Shown in pieces: positions 44,809-56,349 of a stretch of 64,000 nt of DNA. The DNA comes from Coenobita brevimanus (taxonomy: Eukaryota; Arthropoda; Malacostraca; Decapoda; Coenobitidae): positions 25,051,319 through 25,115,318 of the forward strand of contig CM064657.1 in NCBI GenBank assembly GCA_032717465.1, given 5' to 3'. Each line of letters begins with the position of its first letter. Position 1 is the first letter of the stretch. The notes below the pieces were generated by a model. The model was not told the origin of the DNA and made no database searches. It worked only from the letters and a program-made list of their open reading frames with translations. A program made the translations under genes and the position numbers.

Positions 44809-47775
44809 CGAGGAAGAAGGAACCAAAGGCCATGAGCCCGCAGTAACAGTTCCCTCCAAGAGAAAAACAAAATACAATAGAGAGCCAAATTCAAGATCCG
44901 ATCATTTTGAGATGCCTGGACACACTACGTTTGAAAGACTGGAGATCATAGGCAGCAGGAAATACAGACAGAGGGAGACAGTTCCAGAGCTGACCTGTTG
45001 CATAAATGAAAGACTGGGAGTAACGGTTAACTCTTGCATTAGAGAGTTGGACAGAAAAGGGATGAGAGTTTGCTGCGAGACGGGTGCTACGCGCCCGTCG
45101 TAGAGGTGGAGGAATGCAAGCAGACAGTTCAGAGGAGCAGTGACCATTAAAGTAGCGATAGAAAAGAGATAAAGATGCAACAGTGCGGCGAAGAGACAGA
45201 GGTTGAAGGGAGTCAGTAAGAGGAGGAGAGTTAATGAGACGAAAAGCCTTTTGACTCCCCCCTATTGAGAAGAGCTGTATGTGGGGAGCCTCCCCACACA
45301 TGAGAGTTGTACTCCACACAGGGGGATGGATAAAACCCCTGTATAGAGTCAACAATTGTGCAGGGGTAAAGAAAGAGCTGAGTCGGCTTAGCACACCCAA
45401 TCTCTTGGAAGCAGATTTTACAAGAGATGTAATATGATCTTTCCAAGACAAGTCCCGAGTAAATGAAACCCCAAGCATGTTCAAGGATGATGCAGGATTA
45501 ATCTGAATATTATTAAACATTAGTGGGTATACCTGTGGAAGATTTTGTCGGGTTGATAGGTGTAAGAACTGAGTCTTAGATGCATTAAAGACAACCATAT
45601 TATTTTTACCCCAGTCAGAGATATGAGCCAAGTCAGACATTAGGGTGTGCCATAGCCTCATCCCTTGTTTCTTGAAGCAACTGCTGAGATGGGCGTTATG
45701 GGAACCGAATGGAAAGATGAAGGGTGGAGTCATCAGCGTATGAGTGGATAGGGTTAGATGTACAGCTTAGAAGATCATTGATGAATAAAAGGAAGAGAGT
45801 TGGTGATAGGACAGAGCCCTGAGGAACACCACTGTTGATAGATCTAGGAGAAGAACGATGGCCGCCTACGACAGCAGCTATAGAACGACCAGAAAGGAAG
45901 CTAGCGATGAAGGCACAGATAGAAGGATAGAAACCGTAGGAGGGCAGTTTGGAAATTAAAGATTTATGCCAGACTCGATCGAAAGCCTTTGAGATGTCAA
46001 GTGCAATGGCAAAGCTTTCACCAAAGTCCCGAAAGGAGGATGACCAGGAGTCTGAAAGGTAGGAGAAGATCGCCAGTGGAGCTGCCCCTGACGGAACCCA
46101 TACTGACGATCGGAAAGAAGGTTGTGATAGGAAAGATGCCTTAAAATTTTTTTATTAAGAATTGACTCGAAAACTTTTGAAATACAGGACGTTAAAGCAA
46201 TTGGACGATAGTTGGAGGGTTGGGAGTGGTCACCCTTCTTTGGGACTGGCTGAATGAGAGCAAACTTCCAGCAAGAAGGAAAGGTACAAGTTGACAGACA
46301 AAGGCGAAATAGTTTGCCTAGGCAGGGTGTAAGCACAGAAGCACAGTTTTTGAGAACAACAGGAGGGACTCCATCAGGCCCATATGCCTTGTTAGTACTG
46401 AGGCCAGTAATGGCAGAAAATACATCAACTGAAGAAATTTTAATGTCAGCCATGAGGAAGTCAGAGGGGGAAGTGATGGAGGAAACAGCACCGGAATCGT
46501 CTAAGGTGGAATTGGAGGAGAAAGTCTGTGCGAAGAGATCTGCTTTATCAGTAGAAGAAATAGCTACAGAACCATCAGAGTAGAAAAGAGGAGGGAAGGA
46601 TGATGAGGTAAAGTTGTTAGAAAGATTTTTGGCAAGGTGCCAGAAGGAGCGAGAAGAATTCGAGTTGGAGAGTTGAGAGCATTTAGTATGGATGAAATTA
46701 TTTTTAGTAGAGCGAAGAACAGACTTAGCACGATTCCGGGCAGAAACGTAAAGATTATGTGATTCAGGGGTGGGTTGGCTCCGGTACCTTTTGTAGGCCT
46801 TCTCCTTGTTGCGGACAGCATTAGAACAAGCGTGATTAAACCAAGGCTTTCTTGCGTTAGTCAAAGGATATGAGAAAGGAATGTATGCTTCCATGCCCGA
46901 GAGAATAACCTCCGTAATGCGCAAGGCACACTCAGATGGCTCACGGCCATGGAAGCAATAATCATTCCAGGGAAAATCAAAGAAGTACTGCCTGAGGGCC
47001 TCCCAGTCCGCAGCTCCAAAATGCCAGAGACGACGTTTCCTGGAGGGTCCGCAGGCCGTACTGGAGCAATAGGACAGGTTAAGGTAATAAGGTTGTGATC
47101 GGAGGAGCCCAACGGAGAGAAAAGATTAACAGAGTAAGCAGAAGGATTAGTTGTGAGGAAGAGGTCAAGTATGTTGGAGCTCTCTCCAAGGCGGTCAGGG
47201 ATACGGGTAGGGTGCTGTACAAGCTGCTCTAGGTCATTAAGGATAGAAAAGATGTAGGCTTGTTCACCAGGTGGATCCGTGAAAGGAGAGGAGAGCCAAA
47301 GGTGGTGGTGAACATTGAAATCTCCAAGAATGGAGATTTCAGAGAAAGGAGAAATGGACAGAATGTGTTCCATCGTAGAAGTAAGATAGTCGAAGAATTT
47401 TTGATAGTCAGTAGAATTAGGGGATAAGTAAACAGCACAGATATATTTAGTCAGAGAATGACAGGAAAGCCGAAGCCAGAGAGTGGAGAATTCAGAAGAA
47501 TCAAGTTCAGGAACACGAGAGCAAGATAAGTCGTTGCGTATGTATACACAACAGCCACCTTTGGCTTTGAAATGAGTATAGAGAAAGTAGGAGGATACAG
47601 AAAAGGGTTTGCTGTCAGTTGCCTCAGACAGCTGAGTCTCCGTTAGAAAAAGAAGGTGAGGTTTAGAGGAGGAGAGGTGGTGCTCAACAGAGCGAAAGTT
47701 AGATGAAAGGCCGCGAATGTTGCAGAAATGAAGAAGAAGAGAGTCAGACAGTGGTTCCAGGCACCTCGAGTCGTC
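44775..47775 (-). mobile_element. LINE family J copy 2 (Jockey-like), in LINE B
   Basis: A minus-strand copy with a ~30-base poly(A) tail (T-run from 44775). Frame pieces: 47790-46861 (endonuclease), 46924-45956 (RT N-part) and 45733-44891 (RT C-part). Frameshifts lie near 47040, 46075 and 45700. Around 45810 it keeps the two bases missing in copy 1, with TLFLLFIND in frame. It is 5'-truncated relative to copy 1, starting near the DDSRCLEPL segment. B resumes at 47776. Confidence 0.9.
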
Positions 47776-47925
47776 AACGGGACTCCACATACATCCACTT
47801 TCGTGCCCTAAAACATTTGGACAATCTCTCTCTCTTTCACCTTATCATTCGCACCCCTTACATTCCATGTAGCTATCCGTACCATGTCCTTAGTTCGGTC
47901 CTAGTCATCACCTTTTGGTAAAATA
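47776..47925 (-). pseudogene. LINE family B copy 3, piece 4 (EN N-terminus)
   Basis: The short remaining 5' end of B, similar to 34720-34850, covering the start of the endonuclease. Frames are broken. B copy 3 as a whole is thus spread over 36346-47925. Confidence 0.75.
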
Positions 47926-48134
47926 TTAAATATCATAATTATCATAGTTTCATTATTGCATGCTGTTCATATTGCTGTATTGAATGATTATGCAGACTAC
48001 CGTCAAACAGTAATTTGTAGACTTGGAACCAATCTTTCTTGGGGGAAAAACAAGCATAGAGGATGAGTAGTGGGTGAAGTCATTGTGAACTACTACTAAG
48101 CACTGTTATTATTACTGCTACTACTAAAGTAATA
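47926..48134. other. Unassigned AT-rich spacer
   Basis: About 210 bases, nothing recognised. Confidence 0.4.
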
Positions 48135-48600
48135 CGGTAATCCCTCAATTACCTGATGTAATAGAGCCAAATGCATGTCTGTATAGTGGATTCATCCGTA
48201 TAATGGACTTGTTCCCTGGTCCCCCTTTGTACATACCCAAATTTTGAAAGCCGTTGTAAAAGGCCACTACAGTACATCGTATGACACTTATTCCTGGTGT
48301 TTTACATTACTTTTTCTGGCAAAGCAGACCCATAAACCTCAGCCAAGCAATTACCATGGTCAAGCAGACCCATCAACCACAGACAGGCAATAACCAATGC
48401 AGGACCATACCCTGCAAAAAAAAAAAAAAAAAAAAAAAGGCCTGATAAAAATGTTCACACTGCCAAAATTCCCACCTGGAGGCAAGCATTTTGTCCAGAT
48501 AAAATGGAAAAATGTATGAATAATGGTTTTGAACAGCCAGAGCACAGCGTCTGGATAATGGAATGTTCGGATAATGGATGTCCAGATAAATGAAGGATTA
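48135..48600. mobile_element. Tigger-like MITE, inverted relative to 12513-12977
   Basis: Ends GGTAATCCCTCAATTACCTG and, reversed, GGTAATCCTTCATTTATCTG. Interior blocks (CAGCGTCTGGATAATGG, GCAAGCATTTTGTCC) match the element at 12.5-13.0 kb on the other strand. It contains an A-run at 48416-48438. Confidence 0.72.
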
Positions 48601-48606
48601 CCACTA

Positions 48607-48720
48607 CTACAGTCAACCCCCACTGTTCGCCAGGGTTACATACCAACCTCCCTAGTGAATAAGTGAAACCCACAAATAATCCGTACCTTCTTAAAAAATC
48701 ACAGGTTTCACTGTTTTATC
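48607..48720. other. Possible Tigger-like fragment
   Basis: Begins TACAGTCAACCCCCACTGTT, resembling pogo/Tigger termini, and is interrupted by the MITE at 48723. The matching right end was not found with confidence. Confidence 0.4.
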
Positions 48721-48722
48721 TA

Positions 48723-49470
48723 CCGTATATGCTGGCAGATAATTTGATCCCAAAAATTCTGAGGTGTAATTTATGTTTATGCCTATATTCGCCCAGTAAG
48801 TCGACCCCCCCCAAATAAAGCAGCACTATTTCCATCTGACTGTCAGGAATTTGTATATGTTAACCAGCAGACAACTGATGTCATTTGAACAAAAACAGCA
48901 TTCTGATCACCGCAGCAAAACTGTTTGAAACGGAAAGCCATCAAGAGTAGCATGTCAGATTCACTGTCTCAAGTAGCCGATACCCAGTTGGTGTTTGTTT
49001 ACATGCGTGGAAGGGTGCATAGCATAGGATACTCCTCACATTTTAGGTGTAAACACTGGTAATTACTGGTAACCATGACTTGTTTTTACTAAAACTTTGT
49101 CTCGGCAAAAAAAAGTAACCAGATAAGAAGTAGTACTGTATATAAAACTTAGATCTGTCATAAAAGTTGTGGTACAAGACCATCATCATCATCTTCCAGT
49201 CCTGTGTTGCCCCATAGGAGCGTAGGAGTCCTGACATATTAAGATGAGAGCAACCAGTCTCAAGACTAGCATGATCAAATTAGCAGGGTACCATATGGCT
49301 GTAGGCTTGCTGGTAGTGTCATTTCTCTCCATCGTTATATGCCATGGCCTTATTTTCATCTCTGCCATGTATTGACAATTTTATGTTTGGTTTACAAGTA
49401 GTAGTCAGCCCATTGTCTGTGAGAGAGTTTTTTATACTCCTAATGTTAACTTATACGCCAGGATATACAG
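48723..49470. mobile_element. TIR element F (748 bp), TA-flanked
   Basis: The left end starts CCGTATATGCTGGCAGATAA; the right end reversed starts CTGTATATCCTGGCGTATAA. TA lies at 48721-48722 and 49471-49472. No coding capacity. The CCGTAT start resembles that of G, but the interiors differ. Confidence 0.75.
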
Positions 49471-49529
49471 TACTCCCATTATCTACAGACCCACTATGAG
49501 ACCTGTAAATGCATTTTTGGCACATTAAT

Positions 49530-52500
49530 CTATCTATCTGTCTATAGCCTGAAGTCCTAATCCCGCAAAGGGTGGCCACAGACAAAATGCCTCCAAGTCG
49601 CTCTGTCACCCACCATTTGACCACCCTCCCCCCAACCCACTCCCCCCTCGCTCATATACCTCTCAACTCCATCCCTCCACCTCATCCTCGGTCTTCCCCT
49701 CCCTCTCCCTCCCCCCACCTCACCTGCATACACCCTCTTAGCAAGTCTTTCATTCTCCATTCTCTTCACATGTCCAAACCACCTCAGTGTATTTCTCCTA
49801 ATCTTAACCACATCCACATCCACCCCACAACGTTCTTTCACTTCATTCATCAACCTGTCCCTCCATGTCACTGCACATGCTCCTCTCAAGTAACTCATTT
49901 CCACTGCTCTCACTCTTGGCTCGTTCCCCTCTTGCAAGGTCCACGCCTTGCTTCCATACGTCGGGGTAGGGATCACAATACTGTCATGCAGTGACTTCGT
50001 AACTTCCATACTCACCTCCCTATTTCTCATCACTGCTTTCAGTGAACCAACAACCTTCCTTCCCTGCTGTACCCTTTCACACACTTCATCCCCCAAAGTT
50101 CCATCCTAACTCATCACACTACCCAAGTACTTGAATGCACTCACATTCTCCATATCCTCGCCATCCAACCTCACCGTGCATTCTGTGACTTCATTCCTCT
50201 CAAACACCATAACTTTACTTTTGTTTACATTAACTTTCAGATTCCTCTTCCTACACAATGTCCCAAATTCATTCACCAAACCTTGCAGCTCCCATTCATC
50301 TTCACTCAAGAATATTGTATCATCACCAAAACAACACCGGAATCTTCCAAATCTCACCCTTATTCATTAGAGCCACCCCCACATCCACTGCCCTACCTTA
50401 CACCTCCTTTATAACCCCATCCATGTATATATTAAACAGCCATGGAGACATCACACAACCCTGTTTCAGTCCCACATTGAGATCAAAGAACTCACTCAGC
50501 TCACCATCCACTCGCACCGTAGCCCTAGCTCCCTCGTACATACTCTTCACAGCACTCAACAATTTCCTCTCCACTCCATATATTCTTAATACTTTCCACG
50601 TACCTTGCCTATCTATTCTGTCATAAGCTTTCTCCAAGTCCATGAAGGCAGCATACACTTTCTTTCCCTTCTCTAGATACTTCTCCACTAAACATCTTAG
50701 AACAAATATCTGATCTACACACCCTTTTCCCTTCCTAAATCCCCCTTGTTCTTCTCCAACTAGCTCCTCTGTTATATGCCTAACCCTATCAATGAGTATT
50801 CTACTATATATTTTTCCAGTCACACTAAGAAGACAAATACCCCTATGGTTACCACATACTTCTCTCTCCCCTTTTCCTTTGTATAAAGGAATAATTATAC
50901 CTGATTTCCAGTCCTCTGGAACCCTTCCCACTTCCCAAGCCAATCTACATAACTTCCATATCCACTCCACTACAATCTCACCCCCATACCTCAGCATTTC
51001 ACCCCACACTCCATCAATTACTGGGGCCTTTCCCATCTTTATCTTCTTCATTGCGTCCTCTGTTTCCGCCCTACTGATTTCTTCCTCCCTCCTCTCATCT
51101 CTCCTTCTCCCAGCCATTCCCCAACCACTTATACTCACACTGCTGTCACTCCCTACATTCAACAAATCCTCAAAGTGCTCCTTCCATCTCCTCAATTTCT
51201 CTCTCTTCTCCACCAACAATCTGTTATTCCTATCTTTCACTCCTCTACTATTTCCCATTTCACAATGCCTTACTTTCTTTACCTCCTTCCAAAACTATTT
51301 CTTACTCTCCCTCCATTTCACACTCAGATTCCTCCCAAATTCCTCATCCACTTTCTTCTTACTCTCCTTCACCAATCTCTTCACCTCCCTTCTCCTGCTC
51401 ACATATCTCTCTCTCTTCTCTCTCTGATCTTCTCCCCTACCTCTACTCGCTAACCATTCACTATATGCCTTCTTCTTTTGTTCCACAGCTCATTTCACCT
51501 CATCATTCCACCATGCTGTCCCTTGCACACCCCTGCATCTCCTCTTCACTCCACAAACCAACTCATACGCTGCACCTATCTCCTCCGTGAATATCTTGCA
51601 TACGTCTTCCACCCCTTCCATCTGCTGTAACTCATACCTTCCCAGTCTTTCTTCCACTATGCTCTTATACCCTGCCATTCTCTTACTGTCTTGCAATTTC
51701 TCCACTCTTCTCACAGGAGCTGTTTCCTCCTGTCTTCCCCTTTGTCTCTTCAGCAATTTTCCTTGCAGCCTTACCTTGGCCATCACTAAGTGATGGTCCG
51801 AGATTCCATTGCCCCACCCTCTCCACACTCTTGCATCCACCACTTGTCTTCTCATTCGCTCATCCACACACACAGTCTATCATTGCCTTTCATTCAAAAA
51901 GTTCACCATCCATCCTCCTCATAACCCTCCATGTATACCTGTGGATCATCTTATGCTGAAAGTAGGTGTTAGCTATTGCTAACCCCTTACCAGCACAGAT
52001 GTCCAACAAAGCACTCTCATTCCCATCTACTTCAGCTGGCACACCCCACTGACCAACCACTCCATCCACTCGTACATTCCCGACTTTGCCATTCATATCT
52101 CCAATCAAAAACACTCTCTCACTCTTCTCAAACTTGTCCATACATGCTTCTACACTCGCCCAAAACTCATCTTTCACTCTTGCCACTTGTTCCTCTGTCG
52201 GCGCATACGCACACACAATCACCCATGCTTGTATACTTACTTTCATCCTTATCCATACAATCCTTGCACCCACTGTTCCATACTCTCTTATATTGTCCTT
52301 CCACTTTTTGCTTATCATCAGACATACTCTCTCTCTTGCCTTCTCATTCTCATTAACTCTGCACATATACCTAAACCATATTCCCATTCTCTCACGCTTT
52401 CACCTTACCATTTAGTTTCAGTTAGTCTACATATATCCACTCTTGCATCCTCAAGCACCTGCACAATCTCTTTCTTTTTCACTTAATCATACACTTCTCT

Positions 52501-52709
52501 CACATTCCACGTCCTCACCCTAAGAATGTCCTTTGTCCGTTCCGTAGTTGTCAACTCATGGTCTGTCCTGGTCCGAGGCGCTTTATTCGCTTGTCTAGTT
52601 AGTTCTTTTTACGGGGTGGAGCACTAGCCCACTATCAACCCTTTTAGTCGCCTCATACGACAAGCAGGGATACTGGGGGAGTATTCTTGAAACCCCCCTA
52701 CCCCCAGGG
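49530..52709 (-). mobile_element. LINE family A copy 4, full-length, decayed
   Basis: From the TATC/GATA tail at 49530 to the 5' end (CCCTGGGGGTAGG on the minus strand) at about 52709. A perfect 11-base duplication, GGCACATTAAT, flanks it at 49519-49529 and 52710-52720, which fixes both ends of the family. The coding region survives as six frame pieces: 52387-51890 and 51873-51490 (endonuclease and linker), 51486-51295, 51258-50398 (RT), 50357-50106 (FGDDT in place of FADDT) and 50096-49557 (C-terminus). Many small indels; dead. Confidence 0.95.
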
Positions 52710-52720
52710 GGCACATTAAT

Positions 52721-52971
52721 ACATCCTTAAAAGAGAGCACAGGATGTAACACAAGCCTTTCTGAGTACAGTGTACTGTACTTACCATGCAGTGATGATGA
52801 TGTGAAGTTGCTCTGTTCTGAACAGCACTTTCCTGTACAGGTTGACTGCACAGTTTAACCCTATCAGGTTTCTGGGCTGGGCAGATTATGTCTGTGCTAG
52901 AGTCAGCCACTCTCACACTGACCCACATCTTCGCACTGCGATATTTGTCTTTGATCACTCTGTGTAAATAC
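52721..52971. other. Spacer, end resembling the 375-bp tandem unit
   Basis: No gene. The last ~55 bases (TTCGCACTGCGATATTTGTC onward to GTAAATAC) resemble 58685-58725 and so look like the start of a tandem-repeat unit that was split by the next A insertion. Confidence 0.55.
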
Positions 52972-55900
52972 TATCTATCTATCTATCTATGGCCCGACGC
53001 CCTAATCCCGCAAAGGGTGGCCGCGGACAAAACGCCTCCAAGTCGCTCTGTCACCCACCATTTGACTACCCTCCCCCCATCTCACCCCTCCCTCCCTAAT
53101 ATACCTCTCAACTCCATCCCTCCACCTCATCCTCGGTCTACCTCTCCTTTTCCCTCCCTCCACCTCGCCTACATACACCCTCTTAGTCAGTCTTTCATTC
53201 TCCATTCTCTTCACATGTCCAAACCACCTGTGTATTTCTCCTAATCTTCTCAACCACATCCACATCCACCCCACAGCGTTCCTTCACTTCTTCATTCGTC
53301 AACCTGTCCCTCCACGTCACCCCACATGCTCCTCTCAAGTAACTCATTTCCACTGCTCTCACTCTTGACTTGTTCCCCTCTTGCAAGGTCCATGCCTCGC
53401 TTCCATACATCAGGGTAGGGATCACAGTACTATCATGCAGTGACTTCTTAACTTCCATACTCACCTCCCTATTTCTCATCACTGCTTTCAGTGTACCAAC
53501 AACCTTCCTTCCCTGCTGTACCCTTTCACGCACTTCATCCCCCAAAGTTCCATCCTTACTCATCACACTACCCAAGTACTTGAATGCACTCACATTCTCC
53601 ATATCCTCACCATCCAACCTCACTGCACACTCTGTGACTTCATTCCTCTCAAACACCATAACTTTACTTTTGTTTACATTAACTTTCAGCTTCCTCCTCC
53701 TACACACTGTCCCAAATTCATTCACCAACCCTTGCAACTCCCATTCATCTTCAATCAACAGTACTGTATCATCAGCAAACAGCAATACTAATCTCACCCT
53801 GATTCATTAGAGCCACCCCCACATCCACTGCCCTACCCTGCACCTCCTTTACAACCCCATCCATGTATATATTAAACAGCCATGGAGACATCACAAAACC
53901 CTGTTTCAGTCCCACATTGAGATCAAAGAACTCACTCAGCTCACCATCCACTCGCACCGTAGCCCTAGCTCCCTCGTTTATACTCTTCACAGCACTCAAC
54001 AATTTCCCCTCCACTCCATATATTCTTAATACCTTCCACATACCTTGCCTATCTATTCTGTCATAAGCTTTCTCCAAGTCCATGAAGGCAGCATACACTT
54101 TCCTTCCCTTCTCTAGATACTTCTCCACTAAACATCTTAGAACAAATATCTGATCTACACACCCTTTTCCCTTCCTAAATCCCCTTTGTTCTTCTCCAAC
54201 TAGCTCCTCTGTCATATGCCTAACCCTGTCAATGAGTATTCTACCATATATTTTACCAGTCACACTAAGTAGGCAAATACCCCTATGGTTACCACATACT
54301 TCTCTCTCTCCTTTTCCTTTGTTTAAAGGAACAATTATACCTGATTTCCAGTCCTCTGGAACCCTTCCCTCTTCCCAAGCCAATCTACACAACTTCCATA
54401 TCCACTCCACAACAATCTCACCCCCATACCTAAGCATTTCACCACACATTCCATCAATTCCTGGGGCCTTTCCCAACTTAATCTTCTTCATCGCTTCCAC
54501 TACTTCCGCCCTACTGATCTCTTCCTCCCTCCTCTCATCTCTTCTTCTCCCAGCCATTCCCCAACCACTTATACTCGCACTGCTCTCACTCTCTACATTC
54601 AACAAATCCTCAAAGTGCTCCTTCCATCTCCTCAGTTTCTCTCTCTTCTCCACCAACAATCTATTATTCCTATCTTTCACTCCCCTACTATTTCCCCTTT
54701 CACACTGCCTCACTTTCTTTGCCTCATTCCAAAACAATTTCTTACTCTCCCTCCATTTCACACTCAGATTCCTCCCAAACTCTTCATCCACTTTCTTTTT
54801 ACTCTCCTTCACCAGTCTCTTAACCTCCCTTCTCCTGCTCACATATCTCTCTCTCATCTCTCTCTGATCTTCTCCCCTACCTCTACTCGCTAACCATTCA
54901 CTATATGCCTTCTTGTTTTGTTCCACAGCTCGTTTCACCTCATCATTCCACCTTGCTGTCCCCTGCACACCCTTGCATCTCCTCCTCACTCCACAAACCG
55001 CCTCACACGCTGCGACTATCTCTTCCGTGAATATCTTACATACGTCTTCCACCCCTTCCATCTGCTCTAGCTCATACCTTCCCAATCTTTCTTCCACTAT
55101 GCTCTTATACTCTGTCATTTTCTCACTATCTTGCAATTTCTCCACTCTTCTCACAGGAGTTGCTTCCTCCTGTCTTCCCCTTCGTCTCCTCAACCACTTT
55201 CTTTGCAGCTCTACCTTGGCCATCACTAAGTGATTGTCCGAGACTCCATTCCCCCACCCTCTCCACACTCTTGCATCCAACACTTGTCTTCTCATTCGCT
55301 CATCCACACACACGTAGTCTATCATTGCCTTTCGTTCAACAAGTTCACCATCCATCCTCCTCATTACTCTCCATGTATACCGGTGGATCATCTTATGCCG
55401 AAAGTAGGTGTTGGCTATTGCCAGCCCCTTACAAGCACAGATGTCCACCAAAGCACTTCCATTCCCATCTGCGTCAGCTGGCACACCCCACTGACCAACC
55501 ACTCCATCCACTCGTACATTCCCAACTATGCCATTCATGTCTCCAATCAACAGCACTCTCTCGCTCCTCTCAAACTTGTCCATACACGCTTCTACACTAG
55601 CTGAAAACTCATCTTTCACTCTTGCCACTCGAACCTCTGTCGGGGCATACACACATACAATCGCCCACGCTTTTATACCTACTTTCTTCCTCACCGATAC
55701 AATCCTTGCACCCACTGTTCCATACTCTCTTATATTCTCCTTCCACTTCTTGCTTATCATCAGACATACTCCCTCTCTTGCCCTCTCATTTTCATTGACT
55801 CCTGCACATATACCTAAACCATATTCCCATTCTCTCACGCTTTCACCTTCCCATTTAGTTTCAGTCAGTCCACATATATCCACTTTTGCATCCTCAAGCA

Positions 55901-56158
55901 CCTGAACAATCTCTCTCTCTTTCACTTCATCATTCACTCCTCTCACATTCCACGTTCCCACCCTAAGAATGTCCTTCGCCCGTTCCTTAGTCGTCAACGT
56001 ATGGTCCGTCCGGGTCCAAGGCGCTTTGTTCGCTTTTTTTGGTTAGTTCTTTTTACGGGGTGGGGCACTAACCCACCACCAACCCTTTTAGTCGCCTCGT
56101 ACGACAAGCAGGGATACTGGGGGAGTATTCTTGAAACCCCCCTACCCCCAGTTGGGGC
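52972..56158 (-). mobile_element. LINE family A copy 5, full-length
   Basis: From the TATC tail at 52972 to the 5' end at about 56158. A short duplication AAATAC is seen at 52966-52971 and 56159-56164, and the flanks together rebuild a tandem-repeat unit, supporting the boundaries. Among A copies it keeps the longest uninterrupted frame that includes the endonuclease. Confidence 0.92.
53002..55997 (-). pseudogene. LINE A EN-RT polyprotein, two small deletions
   Basis: Open from the ATG at 55997 through endonuclease, linker and RT to 53772 (741 residues): GTWNVRGVND, TETKWEGE (catalytic Glu present), GDMNGIVG, GKAPGIDGM, FMDLEKAYDRID and GLKQGFVMSPW. About 14 bases missing near 53790 remove the frame just before FADDT, which resumes at 53797-53195, and 2 bases missing near 53229 shift the C-terminus to 53274-53002. 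The endonuclease SDHH motif reads SDNH (codon 55233-55235), losing the conserved His. Length without lesions would equal the copy at 13662-16670. Confidence 0.9.
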
Positions 56159-56164
56159 AAATAC

Positions 56165-56340
56165 ATTTTTCTTAATAAAATGTTGGTTTTGGTGTCATTT
56201 TAAAGCTGAATAGCTGTACTTTATTGTTGTATGTTCAAAAAAGGAGAACAAAGAAAGTAAAAAGTTACAATGATGGGTTGAAGTTAGGCGAAAGCTAAAA
56301 ATTTCATACTCTGGTGTAGAAAAATATTCGGAAAAAAAAA
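56165..56340. repeat. Tandem-repeat unit, remainder split by A and B
   Basis: Matches 58730-58890 and 59105-59255 (GAAGTTAGG, CTGTACTTTATTG, GAAAAATATTC blocks). It is the right part of a ~375-bp unit whose left part lies at 52917-52971. Confidence 0.7.
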
Positions 56341-56349
56341 AAAACTAAT

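Noticed and set aside
53370..55905. Plus-strand frames of 100-210 codons opposite LINE A
   Set aside because: Same antisense effect; the minus strand carries all RT and endonuclease motifs.
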